In this document: positions 1 through 8,397 of the stretch, one piece after another | Numbering within the stretch: position 1 is the first letter of the stretch | How the letters are laid out: the number at the start of each line of letters is the position of its first letter | NCBI GenBank assembly: GCA_040830545.1 | Contig: JBFOMB010000080.1 | Coordinates: forward strand, 1 to 54,548 | Direction: 5' to 3' | DNA: 54,548 nt | From: HXMU1420-2 sp040830545 | GTDB taxonomy: Bacteria > Pseudomonadota > Alphaproteobacteria > Rhodobacterales > Rhodobacteraceae | Notes under the pieces: generated by a model | What the model saw: only the letters and a program-made list of their open reading frames with translations | Database searches by the model: none | Told to the model about the DNA's origin: nothing | Translations under genes and position numbers: made by a program

Positions 1-1
1 A

Positions 2-85
2 ACCTTCGTCAGCGCTGATTTCACGGCCAACATTGACAGCGGCGGTAACATTTGGCTGACCCGCAAACGGGAGGGTCACGCATGA
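2..85 (+). CDS. hyuA: Hydantoinase A subunit, C-terminal end only (partial)
   Basis: An open frame enters from the left edge and reads 27 residues, ending in IWLTRKREGHA, before a TGA at 83-85. The tail (DFTANIDSGGNIWLT) resembles the C-terminal beta-strand end of hydantoinase A/oxoprolinase proteins. The stop overlaps the start of the next gene as ATGA, which is how hyuA and hyuB are commonly coupled. The identification rests mostly on context, because only the last 27 residues are present. In this family HyuA and HyuB form an ATP-dependent hydantoin- or oxoproline-type ring-opening enzyme. Confidence 0.6.
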   Translation, partial: TFVSADFTANIDSGGNIWLTRKREGHA

Positions 86-1728
86 ACACCCCAAACACAC
101 GCTTGCAAGTCATGTGGAACCGCCTGCTGGCCGTGGTCGAGGAGCAGGGGCAGGCCCTGATCCGGGCTGCGTTTTCGCCCATTGTCCGGGAATGCGGAGA
201 CATCTCCGCCGGGATATTCGACCGTCAGGGCCGGATGCTGGCACAGGCCGTTACGGGAACGCCGGGGCACATCAATACTATGGCAGAGGCGGTCAAAATC
301 CTGCGCGCCCGTTTCGACCTGCACGACATGAAACCCGGCGACATCTACCTGACAAACGACCCATGGATCGCATCGGGTCATCTGAATGACTTCCTGCTGA
401 TGATGCCGGTTTTTTTTAACGAGCGTGTAATCGGCTTCACCGCTTGCACGTCGCATCTGGTCGATCTGGGCGGCCTGGGGATGGGGCCGGAAGGGGCTGA
501 TATTTTTGACGAAGGCCTGCTGATTCCACCTTGCAAACTAATGGAACAGGGCACGCTCAACGCTCTGCTGATGGAGATCGTAAAGGCAAATTCGCGAGAA
601 CCCATCGCGAATGAGGGCGACATCTATGCACTGATCGCCTGTTGCGAGGCGGGCGCATCGCGGCTAGTCGACATGATGGCCGAGTTTGGGGTCGACGACC
701 TGGACACGTTGGCGGACTACATCATCGACACGTCCTATCGCGGCACGGTTGATGCGATAGCGGACCTGCCAAAAGGCACCTGGAACAGTGTTCTGACGGT
801 TGACGGATATGAACAGCCCATCGATCTGCATGCGGCGCTGACCATCGGGGCCGAACACGTGACGTTGGATTTCACAGGCACGTCAGGCCTGTCGAACAAG
901 GGCATCAACGTGCCACTCAACTATGCGACGGCTTATTCGGTGTTTGCCTTACGCTGTATCATCGGTTCGGACATACCCAACAATGCAGGATCGCTCGCGC
1001 CGTTCCAGGTGACTGGCCCCGCAAATTGTATCCTGAATGCACTGCCGCCTGCGCCAGTGGCCATGCGTCACACATTGGGCCAGATGACGCCCGATCTGGT
1101 TTACGGCTGCCTCTCGCAAGCGCTGCCCGAACTGGTTCCGGCCGAAGGGGCATCCTGCATGTATGATCTGCCGCTGCGCCATGCTCCGGAAGCTGTAGCG
1201 AACGGAGGAACGCAGTTTGCATTGGAACTGGTGTTCAGTGGCGGGACCGGCGCGCGACCGGGGCTCGACGGCCTGTCAGCCACTGCGTTTCCATCCGGCG
1301 TGTGGGGCAGCCAGGTGGAAACGACCGAGGCCGTCGCTCCGGTGCTGATCACGCGGCGAGAACTGCGGTCTGATAGCGGGGGACCGGGGCGGACAAGGGG
1401 CGGCTTGGGGCAACACATCGAGTTGTGTTCGGCGACCGAAGAGGATGTGATGCTGTTCCTGTCAGTCGAACGCGTGCAGAATCCGGCGCAGGGTCGTCAG
1501 GGGGGCAGAGCAGGCGCGCCGGGACGCATACGGATCAAGGGAGGACCGGACCTGCCCGGAAAGGGTGAAGTTCGGATCAGGGCCGGCGAAACACTGATCT
1601 TTGAAACGCCCGGAGGAGGCGGGTTTGGTGACGTTGCTGCGCGACCTTCAGAGGCGGTACAACGCGACCTGGATGAAGGGTTGATCAGCCCGCAAGTGGC
1701 CCGTGACTTCTATGGTCTGAAACCATGA
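82..1728 (+). CDS. hyuB: Hydantoinase B/oxoprolinase family subunit
   Basis: This 548-residue protein has the full length of the HyuB family. It shows family hallmarks: the N-terminal FSPIVRECGDISAGIFD block (substrate/metal region), PGHINTM near residue 65, GDIYLTNDPW near residue 90, and a glycine-rich C-terminal ETPGGGGFGD segment. The start at 82 is preceded by GGGAGGG and overlaps the hyuA stop; an earlier in-frame start at 52 lies inside hyuA. The family hydrolyses hydantoins, N-methylhydantoin or 5-oxoproline with ATP and works with HyuA in the cytoplasm. Its stop overlaps the following aminotransferase gene. The exact substrate cannot be read from sequence, but the aminotransferase and racemase-type neighbours suggest catabolism of a hydantoin or related cyclic amide. 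Confidence 0.88.
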   Translation: MNTPNTRLQVMWNRLLAVVEEQGQALIRAAFSPIVRECGDISAGIFDRQGRMLAQAVTGTPGHINTMAEAVKILRARFDLHDMKPGDIYLTNDPWIASGHLNDFLLMMPVFFNERVIGFTACTSHLVDLGGLGMGPEGADIFDEGLLIPPCKLMEQGTLNALLMEIVKANSREPIANEGDIYALIACCEAGASRLVDMMAEFGVDDLDTLADYIIDTSYRGTVDAIADLPKGTWNSVLTVDGYEQPIDLHAALTIGAEHVTLDFTGTSGLSNKGINVPLNYATAYSVFALRCIIGSDIPNNAGSLAPFQVTGPANCILNALPPAPVAMRHTLGQMTPDLVYGCLSQALPELVPAEGASCMYDLPLRHAPEAVANGGTQFALELVFSGGTGARPGLDGLSATAFPSGVWGSQVETTEAVAPVLITRRELRSDSGGPGRTRGGLGQHIELCSATEEDVMLFLSVERVQNPAQGRQGGRAGAPGRIRIKGGPDLPGKGEVRIRAGETLIFETPGGGGFGDVAARPSEAVQRDLDEGLISPQVARDFYGLKP

Positions 1729-2801
1729 TCCGCGCAGTGCCTCATATTGCGGCGATGTCACCCTATGCCTTGGCCCAACTGGATGCACCGGCGGGTAAGC
1801 GAGTGATCTCACTCTCGCAAAACGAAAGCCTCCGCCCGCCCAGCCCAAAGGTTGCGCAGGCGGTGAACGAAGCTGTTGTTGACGCGCACCTGTATCCGGA
1901 TCCGGATTGGACCGACTTACGCGCAGGCCTGGCCGATCTGCACAGCATTCCGATGGACGGAATTCTGTGCGGAAATGGGTCGATGGAACTCATCGCTTGC
2001 CTGACGCGCGTATATGCTGACGGGCAAAACACCGTACTCGCTCCGGCACATGCCTACCCGTTCTTTCGCACCGCTGCACAGTTGGTGCAGGCGCGGTTCG
2101 ATACGGCAGCTGAGGCGAACGGTCGGGTTTCGGTCGATTCCCTGCTGGCCGCAGTGCAAACCGACACACGCGTTGTTTTTGTCGCTAATCCCGGCAACCC
2201 GACAGGCACCCGGATTTCGCGTGCGGAGCTGCTGCGCCTGCGGGACGGGTTGCGCGATGGCATCCTGCTGGTGATCGACGAAGCCTATGGGGAATTTGCG
2301 GACCATTTGACAGAACCCATGTTCGACCTCGTGGCGCGGGGTGATACGGTGGTTCTGCGCACGTTTTCCAAGGCTTACGGATTGGCAGGACAGAGAGTTG
2401 GATGGGGATTGTTTCCCGCCGCGGTCGCAGCCGAAATGCGAAAGGTGATGAACCCGAACAACGTGTCGGTGTTGGGGCAGAAAGCTGCTGCTGCCGCGCT
2501 ATTGGATCAGGCCCATATGCGGGAAACCTGTCGGATAACGTCTGGTTTACGCGACACGTTCATTTCGCGGCTGCGTTCCGTTAATTTCGATGTGGCCGAC
2601 AGTTTCACCAACTTTGTTCTGATCCGGCTCGCAAACAAAAAGGCGGCGGAAAGCGCGGTCCAAGCCCTGCGCGGCGCAGGTGTTTTTGTGCGCCCACAAG
2701 GAGGCGTTGGCCTGGGCAATTGCTTGCGTGTGACGGTCGGCACGGAAGGTGATCTGAACCGCGCTGCCTCGTTGTTGGAACGTTGGAGGGATGAAAAATG
2801 A
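1725..2801 (+). CDS. HisC-type PLP aminotransferase in a hydantoinase operon
   Basis: This 358-residue fold-type I aminotransferase is of the histidinol-phosphate aminotransferase type. Visible marks are SQNESLRPPSP near the N terminus, the ANPGNPTGT loop, VIDEAYGEF with the PLP-contacting Asp and Tyr, and RTFSKAYGLAGQRVGW, which contains the Schiff-base lysine. Its ATG overlaps the hydantoinase B stop, and its own end overlaps the next gene by 4 bases (ATGA). It is therefore part of the hydantoin operon rather than a his operon. A role in transaminating the amino acid released by the hydantoinase is inferred. True histidinol-phosphate activity cannot be excluded. Confidence 0.85.
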   Translation: MIRAVPHIAAMSPYALAQLDAPAGKRVISLSQNESLRPPSPKVAQAVNEAVVDAHLYPDPDWTDLRAGLADLHSIPMDGILCGNGSMELIACLTRVYADGQNTVLAPAHAYPFFRTAAQLVQARFDTAAEANGRVSVDSLLAAVQTDTRVVFVANPGNPTGTRISRAELLRLRDGLRDGILLVIDEAYGEFADHLTEPMFDLVARGDTVVLRTFSKAYGLAGQRVGWGLFPAAVAAEMRKVMNPNNVSVLGQKAAAAALLDQAHMRETCRITSGLRDTFISRLRSVNFDVADSFTNFVLIRLANKKAAESAVQALRGAGVFVRPQGGVGLGNCLRVTVGTEGDLNRAASLLERWRDEK

Positions 2802-3529
2802 AACAATCACGTGGTCGTGCCCGGTTCGGGGTGCTCGTGCCTTTCACCAACACCAATCTGGAACCCGATATGGTGCTGCTGCGACCCGACGGCGTGTCGC
2901 TGCATTTTGCCCGCTTGGGTGGTTATGATCAGGATGAAATCCCGGACGCTGCCCAAATGCAGGGGTTGGGCGCGGCTGATCTGGAGGAACCGTTGCGGTT
3001 GTTGCAGGGCGTGCAGCCTGATGTGGTTCTGTATGGTTGCACTTCTGCGACGCTGACGCACGGACCGGAATTTGACCGGGCCCTCGCGCGCCAGATCGGG
3101 CAAGAGAGCGGGGCCCAGACGGTGACTGCTGCCGGGGCGCTGGTGCACGGTCTGAAAGCATTGGGAGTGACGCGTATCGGGTTCGCATCCCCCTACGTGC
3201 CTGCAATCAACGACGACGCGGTTGCGTTTCTGTCGAAGTCGGGGATCGAAACAGTGGCGCGGTCAGAGGTGAGTGAAACGCTCGATAATTATGGTCAGGG
3301 CGCGCTCGATCTGCAGGCGGTATTCGGCTTGGGGTTGGCGGCAGATCATCCAGAGGCAGAGGCGGTTGTTCTGTCCTGCACCGATATGCGCAGTGTCGAG
3401 GTGATCGCGCGTCTGGAAGAGGCCATAGGCAAACCGGTGGTGACGTCCAATCAGGCGATGGCGTTTCAGGCGATGCAACTGATTGGCTTTGGCGGGGTGA
3501 TGCCGGGCTATGGGCGATTGATGATGTAG
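2798..3529 (+). CDS. Asp/Glu racemase superfamily, maleate isomerase/arylmalonate decarboxylase-like
   Basis: The protein has 243 residues, about the size of maleate cis-trans isomerase and arylmalonate decarboxylase. Two active-site cysteine motifs are present at the expected places: YGCTSATLTHG near residue 76 and LSCTDMRS near residue 195. The N terminus GVLVPFTNTNLEPD is typical of the maleate-isomerase branch. It ends the hyuA-hyuB-aminotransferase operon by translational coupling. In such operons an Asp/Glu-racemase-fold enzyme may act as a hydantoin or amino-acid racemase, but the motifs look closer to maleate isomerase. The precise reaction is undecided. Confidence 0.82.
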   Translation: MKQSRGRARFGVLVPFTNTNLEPDMVLLRPDGVSLHFARLGGYDQDEIPDAAQMQGLGAADLEEPLRLLQGVQPDVVLYGCTSATLTHGPEFDRALARQIGQESGAQTVTAAGALVHGLKALGVTRIGFASPYVPAINDDAVAFLSKSGIETVARSEVSETLDNYGQGALDLQAVFGLGLAADHPEAEAVVLSCTDMRSVEVIARLEEAIGKPVVTSNQAMAFQAMQLIGFGGVMPGYGRLMM

Positions 3530-3579
3530 GGCCACCGCCGCGGCGACCATTCCGCCGCAATCGCAGATTTCCGGCCAGA

Positions 3580-3631
3580 AGTGGCGCTCCCTGAAGGACT
3601 CGAACCCTCAACCTACGGATTAGAAGTCCGT
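3580..3631. repeat. Attachment-site direct repeat, left (tRNA 3' fragment)
   Basis: These 52 bases are identical to 24438-24489. They cover the CCA end through the anticodon stem-loop of tRNA-Arg(UCU) read on the minus strand. Identity is lost immediately outside on both sides (GGGGGAGAG follows here, TGCTCTATC follows at the right copy). This copy lacks the D-arm and 5' acceptor half, so it is not a functional tRNA. It marks the integrase-proximal boundary of the element. Confidence 0.95.
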
Positions 3632-3725
3632 GGGGGAGAGATTTCCTGAAATTCCCGCAAATATCTGAACCCCTGTAATTGCAGGGCATTGGGTATGCCT
3701 GTATATTCAGGGGTATCTCTGGAAA

Positions 3726-3754
3726 ACGCACAAAACGCACAAAGTACGCACAAA
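3726..3754 (+). promoter_or_regulatory. Three arm-type integrase site candidates (ACGCACAAA)
   Basis: Three direct copies of ACGCACAAA lie at 3726-3734, 3735-3743 and 3746-3754, between the left att repeat and the integrase start codon. Two further copies lie just inside the right att repeat (24372-24380, and a CGCACAAAA at 24385-24393). A short motif repeated only at both inner ends of the element fits arm-type sites bound by the N-terminal domain of a tyrosine integrase. They also overlap the probable int leader, so autoregulation is possible. The assignment is inferred from position and repetition. Confidence 0.7.
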
Positions 3755-3756
3755 AA

Positions 3757-4923
3757 ATGAAAACCCGCCTGAACGAACGGAAAGCCGCAGACCTGAAACC
3801 CAAGGCCACGGGCTACGAGGTGCGTGACGAAATCGTACGCGGCTTGGTTCTTCGCATAGGGAAGCGTGGGCAAAAGGTCTGGGAGGTGGTTGTTCAGCGC
3901 GGGAAGAAGCGCCAGCGCCAGCGCCTCGGAACCTTCCCGGCTGTGTCCGTCAAAGAGGCCCGCAAAATGGCCGAGGAAGCCAAGGAGCAGGCCCACACCC
4001 TCAGGACTGACAGCGGCGTTAAAACCGTGGCTGACCTGTTCGACGCATACAAGGCGGCGCGGCAAGATGAGTTGCGCACGTGGCATGACGTGCAATCGGT
4101 TTGGGACATCTGGGCAAAAGACCGCATTGGCCACGTCCGGGCGACAGACCTTTCCTTTGGGCACGGTCACGACCTGCGCACCCACGTTAGCGAAAAGTCG
4201 TCTGCGATCCGGGCCGGGGCAGTGGTCAGCTATCTACGCCCCTTTCTGGCGTGGTGCGCAGAGGAACAGCTTATCGCGTCGAACCCTTGGGAAGGCTTGA
4301 AGGTCGGGGCCAAGGCAGGGCGACGTGAGCGCGTTCTGACCCGGGCCGAGTGGCTGGCAATCTATGAGGCGACGGACCAGCTAGGCTATCCATTCAATCT
4401 GTTCATGCGCGCGTTGATGTTGAGCGGGCAGCGCATAAGCAATGTCGCGCAGATGCGGTATGATGAAATTCACGGTGACGTGTGGGTTATCCCCCGAGAA
4501 AAGGTGAAGGCCACCAAGACGGAGAATGCGACAGCCCATGAGGTTCCGCTGTCTGACGCCTTGGCCGGGATCGTGGCCGCGACACAGCGCCGAGGTGACT
4601 ACGTGTTCACGACGACCGGGGACAAGCCGATATGGCCCGGTTCAAAGTTAAAGGTCCAGTTGCAGAAACTGTCCGAAACAGCGGATTGGCGTTTTCACGA
4701 CATCCGGCGCACAGCCGCAACAATCATTACAACCGGCAATGAGGCCGGGAAGGCGAACCGATTCATTGTTGAGCGCGTTCTAGGCCATGCTGACGGCAGC
4801 GTGACGGCAATCTACGACCGTTCGACCTATCGCGACGAAAAAAGAGCGGCCCTAGAAGTTCTGGCGGCAAGCGTATCACCGCCACAGAACACAGATGATG
4901 AGCCGGGGGTTGTGCGGTTGTGA
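3757..4923 (+). CDS. int: Tyrosine integrase (P4/DUF4102-type)
   Basis: This 388-residue site-specific recombinase integrates the element at tRNA-Arg. The N-terminal 90 residues match the DUF4102 arm-binding domain (KTRLNERKAADLKPK, LGTFPAVSVKEARKMA). The catalytic domain shows the first Arg in MLSGQRISNVAQM, the HDIRRTAAT box, LGHADGSVT with the second His, and the tyrosine in AIYDRSTY. The start at ATG 3757 is chosen because the frame further upstream overlaps the triple ACGCACAAA arm sites. The gene faces into the element. Its stop overlaps the next start as GTGA, so the excision/replication genes may be co-transcribed. Confidence 0.95.
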   Translation: MKTRLNERKAADLKPKATGYEVRDEIVRGLVLRIGKRGQKVWEVVVQRGKKRQRQRLGTFPAVSVKEARKMAEEAKEQAHTLRTDSGVKTVADLFDAYKAARQDELRTWHDVQSVWDIWAKDRIGHVRATDLSFGHGHDLRTHVSEKSSAIRAGAVVSYLRPFLAWCAEEQLIASNPWEGLKVGAKAGRRERVLTRAEWLAIYEATDQLGYPFNLFMRALMLSGQRISNVAQMRYDEIHGDVWVIPREKVKATKTENATAHEVPLSDALAGIVAATQRRGDYVFTTTGDKPIWPGSKLKVQLQKLSETADWRFHDIRRTAATIITTGNEAGKANRFIVERVLGHADGSVTAIYDRSTYRDEKRAALEVLAASVSPPQNTDDEPGVVRL

Positions 4924-5705
4924 CCGGGAAGGCACCAGAACCTGAAAAGGACATGCTGGTCGGGTCGGCCACCACAAGTTATCGGCGCGACGAAACGCTA
5001 TATGATCCAAGGTACCGAAAAGATGCGCTTTCAGGCCAGCCGGTGCCTGCTGATGTACAACTTGATCCAGTGCGGCAGTTCCGCCCGTTCAGGTGGGACA
5101 TAGAAGCGTTTTGCGCTGAGACCTTCGAGGAAGAAGGTCTGCCACCACCGTTCCAGATTATTGACACCTCAGGGGGCGGTGATCCGGTAGAATTGCACAT
5201 CGCGATTCACCAAGGTTCTGCGTGCCTGGACAACCTTTTTGACCCCGGCAATGGGTTTCACCTCTCTGCCGCCTACCATTGCCCGAGCGAGGACCACTCA
5301 AAGCTGTGGTTCGCCGCGCGCATGGCCATCATGCTTGCGCAAATTGATGTGGCGCAATTGAAAGGGCTCGAGGGAACTATCCCACCGGAATCGACCCAGT
5401 ACAATCTGCTGACGTGCGGCGTTGAACTGGGCAGGCTGGAGGCTGAGTACCGTCTCAAAGCGAGAAACGAGAGCAGGGCGCTAACAGGGCAAATGGTTAA
5501 GGACGGGCGGTCACAAGCCGGTCGAACAACCGACGATTTGTATCATGCCGAGGACCGAAGCAAAGTTCTCTCGGCCATGGCCCGCCTGATGGAACAGGAA
5601 GGGCAAACGCCACGATCCGCAGGCTTCACTGTCTATCAGGAACTGGGCTTGGGATCGTCGGGCGAGGCCAATTATCAAAGATGGCGGCGGCACTCAAAGA
5701 AATGA
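4920..5705 (+). CDS. Hypothetical protein coupled to integrase
   Basis: This 261-residue protein is not recognised. It starts with GTG overlapping the int stop, which implies translational coupling. The N-terminal half is acidic and proline-rich (RPFRWDIEAFCAETFEEEGLPPP). The middle carries a hydrophobic helix (LWFAARMAIMLAQIDVAQL) that does not look membrane-spanning. The C-terminal part has a charged, helix-rich stretch (SKVLSAMARLMEQEGQTPRSAGFTVYQELGLGSSGEANYQRWRRHSKK) that could form a small DNA-binding-like helical bundle, described here in overlapping pieces only as an impression. A regulatory or directionality role is possible but not shown. Confidence 0.75.
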   Translation: MTGKAPEPEKDMLVGSATTSYRRDETLYDPRYRKDALSGQPVPADVQLDPVRQFRPFRWDIEAFCAETFEEEGLPPPFQIIDTSGGGDPVELHIAIHQGSACLDNLFDPGNGFHLSAAYHCPSEDHSKLWFAARMAIMLAQIDVAQLKGLEGTIPPESTQYNLLTCGVELGRLEAEYRLKARNESRALTGQMVKDGRSQAGRTTDDLYHAEDRSKVLSAMARLMEQEGQTPRSAGFTVYQELGLGSSGEANYQRWRRHSKK

Positions 5706-5831
5706 CGAAATAAGTTCAGAACAAACATGACACCGCTACGTGCTGTCATGCCGTTTCCCCGAATATCTCAAAAACACCTTGAATTTTCCTTGGTGCCCTC
5801 GGGCACCTCCCACAACGGAATAGGTGTTGAA

Positions 5832-6029
5832 ATGCAGATTCAGCCTGAAACCTTCTATACTCCGCAAGATGACGTAATGCGCGTCATTGCAGCGGTTCAG
5901 ACGCTCGCCAAGTGGCGTCACGAAAATCGCGGCCCAGCCTACATCAAATCCGGCAAACGCATAATCTATCGCGGCTCCGACATCTTGGAATGGATGGATA
6001 AAAACCGGACTGAACCGGCAGCCGCCTAA
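5832..6029 (+). CDS. AlpA-like excisionase/helix-turn-helix protein
   Basis: This 65-residue protein has the layout of MerR-type excisionase/AlpA HTH domains: an N-terminal strand, the helix IAAVQTLAKWRHE, then GPAYIKSGKRIIYRGSDI and LEWMDKNR. The G-P-x-Y-I-K-x-G-K-R-I-x-Y wing is the family signature. ATG 5832 gives the compact HTH protein; earlier in-frame starts add a tail that does not look coding. In related elements AlpA/Xis proteins control excision and activate the early operon, which fits its place between int and the replication genes. Confidence 0.85.
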   Translation: MQIQPETFYTPQDDVMRVIAAVQTLAKWRHENRGPAYIKSGKRIIYRGSDILEWMDKNRTEPAAA

Positions 6030-6150
6030 GAGAAACCCGCACCCGAATGGAAATCCATTCAAGAGTGCGGGGCCGAATACTTTGCAGCGTGTGGAAACGT
6101 TGCCAGTCTATTCGGTTCACACTCTTGGTGCAAGCCAATGAGTTCGAGCA

Positions 6151-6306
6151 ATGACAATCGGCAATATCCTTACAATCACCGACGCCCAATATCTGGCGTT
6201 CATTCTGGGCCAGCGCATCAAGGCGCAGAAGGCCAACCAGATCGAAAAAGAGTATCCAATTCTCTCCCGGCACTGGCCCGGCTTCACACAGGAGGCAGGC
6301 CTATGA
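6151..6306 (+). CDS. Small hypothetical protein (51 aa)
   Basis: An ATG at 6151 opens a 51-residue frame, MTIGNILTITDAQ..., ending in WPGFTQEAGL. The product is helical and mildly basic (FILGQRIKAQKANQIEKEYP). Its TGA overlaps the next ATG (6303) as ATGA, the same coupling used throughout this operon, and this supports it over the competing frame beginning at 6138. No family is recognised. Confidence 0.65.
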   Translation: MTIGNILTITDAQYLAFILGQRIKAQKANQIEKEYPILSRHWPGFTQEAGL

Positions 6307-6653
6307 GATTCCAAACCGAACGCCCGCCAAAAAACGCGCGCCGCATTTATTCATGGCGCGACCTTTCGCACCCCACCAACGCGGCAATGTTCAACGTGAC
6401 CGACCGCAACGGCAATCAGTTTGAAGTTTGGGTCAAGGATGACCGCAGGAAGGTGCTGGAGGGGCTGAAACGCACGCCCCTCTATTCCGCCAGCTACTGC
6501 CGTCTCGGGTATCACGTCGAACACCTGCGCAAAGCTGGCTGCGACATCGAAACCCTTTGGTTCCGCAACGACAAGGAAACGGGCCGTCGCACCTACGGCG
6601 TGTATGTCCTGCACGGTTCCGTGACCTTGGCCGAGACCGAGGGGGCGTCCTGA
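6303..6653 (+). CDS. Hypothetical protein (116 aa)
   Basis: This 116-residue soluble protein has no recognised family. It has a basic N terminus (MRFQTERPPKNARRIYSWRD) followed by a strand-rich region (NVTDRNGNQFEVWVKDDRR) and a cysteine pair (C64 region and GCDIETLWF). It ends with a beta-like segment YGVYVLHGSVTLAE. It overlaps both neighbours by ATGA-type junctions and so belongs to the replication operon. Confidence 0.75.
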   Translation: MRFQTERPPKNARRIYSWRDLSHPTNAAMFNVTDRNGNQFEVWVKDDRRKVLEGLKRTPLYSASYCRLGYHVEHLRKAGCDIETLWFRNDKETGRRTYGVYVLHGSVTLAETEGAS

Positions 6654-7528
6654 TGACGGTTTACGACGCAAGCAAACTAAAGCGGAATCGGGCCACTCAG
6701 GCCGAAATGGAAGAACGCGCCGAGTTCCTGATCCAGTACGCTAAACTGCATGGCCCCGTGACGACGCGGGGCCTGTACTACCAGGCCGAGGTTGCGGGTC
6801 TGCCTGGTATCGACAAGACCGAAAGTGGCTACACCAAAGTGCAGCGGCAAGTGCTGGACCTGCGCTGCCGGGGTCGAATGCCCTACAGCTATATCGCGGA
6901 TCAGACGCGCTACATGCGCAAGCCACGGACCCATGACGGGTGGCGGGCCGCGCTGGAAAACACGGCCAGTGTGTACCGCAAAGACCTTTGGGCAGGGTCA
7001 AACCAAGAGGTTGAAATCTGGATTGAGAAGTCTGCATTGGCCGGGGTTATATACCCGGTCACTGACGAGTTTGACGTGCCCCTAATGCCGTCAGGCGGCT
7101 TCACGTCCGAAACCTTCGCGCATGAAGCGGTTGAGGCCCTGCGGCACACCGGCAAGGAACTGGTGGTCTACGCCCTTTACGACTTCGACCGCAGCGGCAT
7201 GGATGCGACAAACTCCCTGCGGGAAAAGGTTGAACGGTTCGGGGCGGAATATGACGTGCCGGTCGATTTCAATCACCTGGGCCTGACCTTTGAACAGGTC
7301 ACGGGCTGGGGTCTGCCGACCAGACCGGCCAAGCGCAAAACCAAGGCTGACCAGCGCTGGCCTTATGACTTCGCGGCGGAGCTGGATGCTATCCCGCCCG
7401 ACACTTTGCGGGACCTGGTGCGCGATGCAATCGAACGCCATCTGCCAGCACATCACCTTCACCAGCTACAGCAGATTGAACGCGCCGAGCGCGAAACCCT
7501 GCGGCAATTCATCGGAGGGGCAGTGTAA
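6653..7528 (+). CDS. Stand-alone TopoVI-A/Spo11-like (Topo mini-A-type) protein
   Basis: This 291-residue protein combines the two halves of type IIB topoisomerase A subunits. The N-terminal winged-helix half contains TTRGLYYQ, with Tyr42/Tyr43 in the position of the DNA-cleaving tyrosine motif. The C-terminal half is a Toprim domain with EIWIEKSAL (Glu125) and VVYALYDFDRSG (Asp177, Asp179), the expected metal ligands. No B subunit (GHKL ATPase) gene is present. Stand-alone A-like proteins called Topo mini-A are known from mobile elements, and this fits by length and motifs. It lies between small element genes and the primase, with ATG overlaps on both sides, so a role in element replication or DNA processing is inferred. 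Confidence 0.75.
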   Translation: MTVYDASKLKRNRATQAEMEERAEFLIQYAKLHGPVTTRGLYYQAEVAGLPGIDKTESGYTKVQRQVLDLRCRGRMPYSYIADQTRYMRKPRTHDGWRAALENTASVYRKDLWAGSNQEVEIWIEKSALAGVIYPVTDEFDVPLMPSGGFTSETFAHEAVEALRHTGKELVVYALYDFDRSGMDATNSLREKVERFGAEYDVPVDFNHLGLTFEQVTGWGLPTRPAKRKTKADQRWPYDFAAELDAIPPDTLRDLVRDAIERHLPAHHLHQLQQIERAERETLRQFIGGAV

Positions 7529-8397
7529 TGGACTCCGTCAACATCAAAGACCTGACCCGCGACCTTGGGGGCCACTGGCAGCACGGATATGGCACTGCGC
7601 CGTGCCCATGTTGTCAGCCCGAACGCCGCCGCGACCAAACCGCCTTAACAATCGGGGAAAGCGCCGGTCGGTTGTTGCTGCACTGCAAGAAATCGGGGTG
7701 CAGCTTCACGGACCTTTTGGCCGCGTGCGGGATCACCCCCGGCGGCTTCGAGCTGGACATGGAAGCCATTGCAGAGGCTGCGAAGGAAAAGAAAGAGGCA
7801 GAGGCCCGCGCGATCCGTCGCGCGATGACCACATGGGAACGCAGCAAGCCGATAACCGGCACGCGGGGCGAGGACTACTTGCGGGGCCGGGGTATCACCT
7901 GCGCCCTGCCCGAGTCCCTGCGGTGGGTGGACGATATTCGCCATACGCCATCCGGCAAATACTGCGAGGCCTTGGTTGCCCGCGTCGATCCGACCGGCGC
8001 AATTCACCGGACCTTTTTCGAGAAGAAGGGCCCCCGCCTGACCACCAACCCAAAAATGATGTTGGGACCATGCCGGGGCGGCGCTGTGCGCCTCTCTGGT
8101 GGTCCCGGACCTCTGGTGGCGTGTGAAGGCATAGAAACTGGCCTAAGCCTGCTGTCTGGCATTCTGGACGGTCCCGCACAGGCCTGGGCTGCGCTCAGCA
8201 CCAGCGGGTTGCAATCGCTGGAACTGCCCCGCGAACCGGGGGAACTGATTGTGGCCACAGACGGCGACAAGGCAGGCCGGGCAGCGGGCAACACGCTGGC
8301 CAGCAGCGCCCATGCAGCCGGGTGGGAGGTGTCCATGCTTCGCGCCCCGGACGGCAAGGATTGGAATGACGTTCTGCAACAGGAGGCGTTGGTATGA
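7528..8397 (+). CDS. Zinc-finger/Toprim primase-like protein
   Basis: The protein has 289 residues. A zinc-ribbon of the phage-primase type lies at residues 25-60 (APCPCCQPERR with Cys26 and Cys29, then LHCKKSGCSF). A Toprim domain follows, with VACEGIETGLSLLSG carrying the catalytic Glu and IVATDGDKAGRAAG carrying the Asp-x-Asp pair. The final segment, MLRAPDGKDWNDVLQQ, is typical of phage and island primases. It likely makes primers for replication together with the adjacent DUF3987 helicase-like protein. Start and stop both overlap neighbouring genes by ATG/ATGA junctions. Confidence 0.88.
   Translation: MDSVNIKDLTRDLGGHWQHGYGTAPCPCCQPERRRDQTALTIGESAGRLLLHCKKSGCSFTDLLAACGITPGGFELDMEAIAEAAKEKKEAEARAIRRAMTTWERSKPITGTRGEDYLRGRGITCALPESLRWVDDIRHTPSGKYCEALVARVDPTGAIHRTFFEKKGPRLTTNPKMMLGPCRGGAVRLSGGPGPLVACEGIETGLSLLSGILDGPAQAWAALSTSGLQSLELPREPGELIVATDGDKAGRAAGNTLASSAHAAGWEVSMLRAPDGKDWNDVLQQEALV

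Noticed and set aside
5700..5830. LexA-type operator before the AlpA-like gene
   Set aside because: A GTTC and a GAAC occur close together but not at the alphaproteobacterial GTTC-N7-GTTC spacing.
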